In this document: positions 14,056 to 15,909 of the stretch, in pieces | Position numbering within the stretch: the first letter of the stretch is position 1 | Layout: each line of letters opens with the position of its first letter | NCBI GenBank assembly: GCA_026395675.1 | Contig: JAPLYF010000076.1 | Span: forward strand, 1 to 15,909 | DNA from: Candidatus Parcubacteria bacterium | GTDB lineage: Bacteria > Patescibacteriota > Patescibacteriia > CAIXNZ01 | Direction: 5' to 3' | DNA: 15,909 nt | Notes under the pieces: model-generated | What the model was told of the DNA's origin: nothing | The model's input: the letters and a program-made list of their open reading frames with translations, nothing else | Databases searched by the model: none | Made by a program: the position numbers and the translations under genes

Positions 14056-14259
14056 ATGTCAGAGCCAGATGAAAAATTTGAAGCCAAAGACCTTACTTGC
14101 CCTAATTGCGGCAAAATAAACAGCATTGCTATCATAGAAGAAGGACAAGCTCTTAGCGAGCGATATCAAAGCTTGCTTAGAAATGCTGGACATAGAATCA
14201 CAAAAAAAGGCGATACCTTTGACTGCCAGAATTGTGGCCAAAAAATAAAAGCGGATTAA
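14056..14259 (+). CDS. Small zinc-ribbon protein, 67 residues, paralog of the previous gene
   Basis: Start fixed by AAAGGAGG (14044-14051). CxxC pairs at C15-x2-C18 (TCPNCGK) and C57-x2-C60 (DCQNCGQK). The distance between first Cys residues is 42, exactly as in the upstream protein, and the spacer has matching features (ENQGITEKDRKNLKKAG versus EGQALSERYQSLLRNAG). Overall sequence identity is low, so the duplication is old or the copies diverged fast. The gene starts 23 bases after the upstream stop and shares its promoter. It ends before the strong terminator at 14274-14306. Both could act as a pair of zinc-binding adaptors; partner unknown. Confidence 0.82.
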   Translation: MSEPDEKFEAKDLTCPNCGKINSIAIIEEGQALSERYQSLLRNAGHRITKKGDTFDCQNCGQKIKAD

Positions 14260-14273
14260 TAAATCTGCAAATT

Positions 14274-14306
14274 AAAAGCCGATTCCGCGGCGCGGAACCG
14301 GCTTTT
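14274..14306. terminator. Strong bidirectional terminator between convergent genes
   Basis: AAAAGCCG (14274-14281) and TTCCGC (14283-14288) pair with GCGGAA (14292-14297) and CGGCTTTT (14299-14306), leaving one A-C mismatch and a 3-base loop. It has an A run on one side and a T run on the other. It serves the plus-strand zinc-ribbon unit and the minus-strand membrane peptide gene. Confidence 0.88.
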
Positions 14307-14313
14307 CCCTTGG

Positions 14314-14478
14314 TTAAAAACCCCAGATTAAACGGCAGATTAGCCACATGAAAAATATGATGATTAACGGCGCACTGCATGCCAAAGCTGTTTTAACCCT
14401 TGATTTTGTGATTTGACAAAACCATTTTTCAAATGGATCGTCTGCCTGCTCCATCTCCTTAAACTCGGCTTTGGCCAT
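14314..14478 (-). CDS. 54-residue single-pass membrane protein
   Basis: An ATG at 14478 follows GGAGGG (14488-14483), a good Shine-Dalgarno site four bases away. The first 30 residues are hydrophilic (AKAEFKEMEQADDPFEKWF, then CQITKSRVKT). Residues about 31-52 form one hydrophobic helix (ALACSAPLIIIFFMWLICRL), and the chain ends IWGF. With Lys/Arg just before the helix, the N-terminus is probably cytoplasmic. No family recognised. It follows the CrtC-like gene by 65 bases on the same strand, so the two could be co-transcribed, and it ends against the shared terminator. Confidence 0.68.
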   Translation of the reverse strand: MAKAEFKEMEQADDPFEKWFCQITKSRVKTALACSAPLIIIFFMWLICRLIWGF

Positions 14479-14543
14479 CTTTCCCTCCAAATTTTTGAGG
14501 TAGATTTTTTGGTTAAAACTACATAGCGCCTTGGCCTATATTT

Positions 14544-15587
14544 TTAATCTGAAATTTTCTTAATAAAATTTTTATAACTTTTGAAAATTTCTTTATTAAA
14601 CTTTTTCAAATAAATATTAAATAAACTTTTTCTCATGGGCACGCCAGTAATTTCTAAAAAACCCTGGCCACTCACCTTTTTATCCTTATATTTTCCTTGT
14701 ACTTTAATCGCCCCCTCCCAATAATTCAATGGCCCGAAAATCATTTCTTGTTTTTTATTTATTGGCTCGGCTTCTAATTTTATATCCCAATCAGGCAAAT
14801 AGATTTCATAACCCAATTGATAAGTCGCGCCAGTATCAGGACTAACATATTTTGACGATCTTGGTTTTAAAAATAAATTATCAGTTATTTTTTGGCGTTT
14901 ATTTTTATCCAGCATGGTAGCGTGAAAAATTTTATTCTTATCTCCATAAACAAAACAAACAATATCAATACCATTATTCAATTGCAAAGAAAACCAGGTC
15001 CATTTGTCATTTTTGGTAAAAGGGGTCTGCGCCCATTGATGGTCCATCCAGGAAAGTCCGAAAACTTCCAGCCAATTCTTCCCTGCCTTAATTAAACCTT
15101 TTGTCTTTAACCTGCTTAACGAGTAATAATAAGTTGCCTTTTCACCCAAATCAATAAATCCTCTATTATTTATCAAAAGCGGTTTTTTCATTGAATACAA
15201 ATTTAGATCAACAAAATCATTAACCACATGATAATTAAAAGGTTTGGTTTCTTCAAGCAGGCACGAATTGTCATATTGCGCCCAAAGTAAGGGCAAGGTA
15301 AAACTTTTTTTATCAACAAAGGAAACTGGCACAATTTTACTCCAAAGTTTATGCTGCTCATTATCAGCCAGCAAATAATGGGCGAAATACCAGGTTTTAA
15401 AAGGTAATCTTTTAGCATAAGGGATGGCCACTTTCTCCGGCTTGGCCGCAAAGAGTGTATTCATATAAGAAAAAGTCCTGCCATCTTTAGTTTTTAAATG
15501 GCCATTAAAATACCACCATTCTACTATAACATCATGCTTTTGCTCGTCGCGAGGAAATTTAATTGGTTTAAATTTTTCTTTTAACAT
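14544..15587 (-). CDS. CrtC/AttH-like lipocalin-fold protein
   Basis: 347 residues. Family marks: EWWYFNGHL (23-31), SYMNTLFA, FAHYLLAD, GLSWMDHQW (about 177-185), WTWFSLQLNNG, YWEGAIKVQG (about 289-298) and GQGFLEITG (about 307-315). These match the hydroxyneurosporene synthase/AttH group, a two-lobed lipocalin-like family. Known members include carotenoid 1,2-hydratases, but most are uncharacterised. In relatives I recall the middle motif as W-x-D-[HR]-E-W; here it is D-H-Q-W, so activity may differ. There is no signal peptide, unlike many family members, and a basic C-terminal tail. No carotenoid genes are nearby, so a carotenoid role is not supported. The start is two bases after the transposase stop, without a Shine-Dalgarno site; it may be transferred cargo or simply adjacent. 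Confidence 0.82.
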   Translation of the reverse strand: MLKEKFKPIKFPRDEQKHDVIVEWWYFNGHLKTKDGRTFSYMNTLFAAKPEKVAIPYAKRLPFKTWYFAHYLLADNEQHKLWSKIVPVSFVDKKSFTLPLLWAQYDNSCLLEETKPFNYHVVNDFVDLNLYSMKKPLLINNRGFIDLGEKATYYYSLSRLKTKGLIKAGKNWLEVFGLSWMDHQWAQTPFTKNDKWTWFSLQLNNGIDIVCFVYGDKNKIFHATMLDKNKRQKITDNLFLKPRSSKYVSPDTGATYQLGYEIYLPDWDIKLEAEPINKKQEMIFGPLNYWEGAIKVQGKYKDKKVSGQGFLEITGVPMRKSLFNIYLKKFNKEIFKSYKNFIKKISD

Positions 15588-15589
15588 AT

Positions 15590-15909
15590 TTATATATCCA
15601 AATAATCAATCAATTCGGGATAATTTAAACTTGTATATTGCCAATTTTCCGGCAAACCGTGCTTTAAATGATTATAAATTGTGTAATCATAATGATAATC
15701 CCAGTCCTTTTGCCTGCGCAAATGGTCGTCGTGGAAGCGGATGTAATGGTCGTAAAATGATAATTGCCAGCGGAATTTAGGATAAGGATTTTTATCGCCG
15801 AATTTATCGAAAAATCGATTTTTTAAATCATTTATACATTTAAATGGGAGTTTTTTATCGGATCCGATATTTTTAAACAGCTTCCATCCTCGTAGGCGAG
15901 ACAAGCTTG
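15590..15909 (-). CDS. REP-associated tyrosine transposase (RAYT, Y1 family), C-terminal part
   Basis: The frame is open from the right edge to the stop at 15590, giving about 106 C-terminal codons; an in-frame TTG at 15904 is not a convincing start. Family marks: KFRWQLSFYDHYIRF, a charged helix (DDHLRRQKDWDYHYDYTIYN), then HLKHGLPENWQYTSLNY near the end. These match the C-terminal part of TnpA_REP/Y1 transposases (the common form is YIHYNPVKHGL...W.YSSF). The HUH motif and catalytic Tyr are expected in the part outside the window. The first visible codons (LSRLRGWK) run through a GC-rich repeat (CTCGCCTACGAG), so the gene may have been joined to or cut by a palindromic element. The coding DNA also holds a 14-bp perfect palindrome at 15856-15869. 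Confidence 0.8.
   Translation of the reverse strand, partial: SLSRLRGWKLFKNIGSDKKLPFKCINDLKNRFFDKFGDKNPYPKFRWQLSFYDHYIRFHDDHLRRQKDWDYHYDYTIYNHLKHGLPENWQYTSLNYPELIDYLDI
15889..15909. repeat. Possible half of a REP-like palindrome cut by the window edge
   Basis: CTCG-TAGG-CGAG (15889-15900), followed by ACAAG, contains CGTAGGCG, as in the palindromes at 12798-12840 and 13676-13723 (GCGTAGGC core). It probably continues beyond the edge. Low confidence because only one side is seen. Confidence 0.35.

Overview
The window (about 15.9 kb, AT-rich) looks like a piece of a Candidate Phyla Radiation / Patescibacteria genome, possibly Parcubacteria-like. This is an inference from gene style: long secreted beta-rich surface proteins with cohesin, dockerin, Ig-like and propeller modules; a single-chain UvrD-like helicase fused to a Cas4/RecB-like iron-sulfur nuclease; GC-rich REP-like palindromes near a REP-associated Y1 transposase; and small unknown ORFs. 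No rRNA, tRNA or CRISPR array was seen.

Region 1 (1-9650, all minus strand) is a cell-surface locus. In transcription order it has two tandem paralogous secreted proteins with eight W-K-M-D-G-type propeller repeats (9577-7529 and 7504-5471), a secreted protein ending in a type I dockerin (5385-4069), a membrane-anchored 846-residue protein starting with a cohesin-like domain and carrying several Ig-like domains (3967-1427), a secreted 236-residue protein overlapping it by 14 bases (1440-730), and the start of another secreted protein (521 to the left edge). Three of these proteins share a C-terminal beta domain ending in Phe. The adjacent cohesin and dockerin genes suggest a calcium-dependent surface assembly. 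GGTATAAT or TGCTATAAT promoter boxes precede three of the units.

Region 2 (9772-12984) holds the helicase-nuclease. A GC-rich palindrome lies in frame inside the nuclease part. A second palindrome sits at the 5' end, flanked by an 11-bp direct repeat that appears to have displaced or duplicated the start codon region.

Region 3 (13003-14316) is a plus-strand block of four tiny genes in two promoter-gene-gene units. All four have near-perfect Shine-Dalgarno sites, unlike the large minus-strand genes. The first pair encodes unknown charged peptides; the second pair encodes zinc-ribbon paralogs with identical Cys spacing. Between them lie a possible structured RNA, a terminator and a cruciform REP-like element. 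The block ends in a strong, probably bidirectional terminator.

Region 4 (14314-15909, minus strand) has a 54-residue single-pass membrane protein, a CrtC/AttH-like lipocalin-fold protein, and the C-terminal part of a REP-associated tyrosine transposase running off the right edge.
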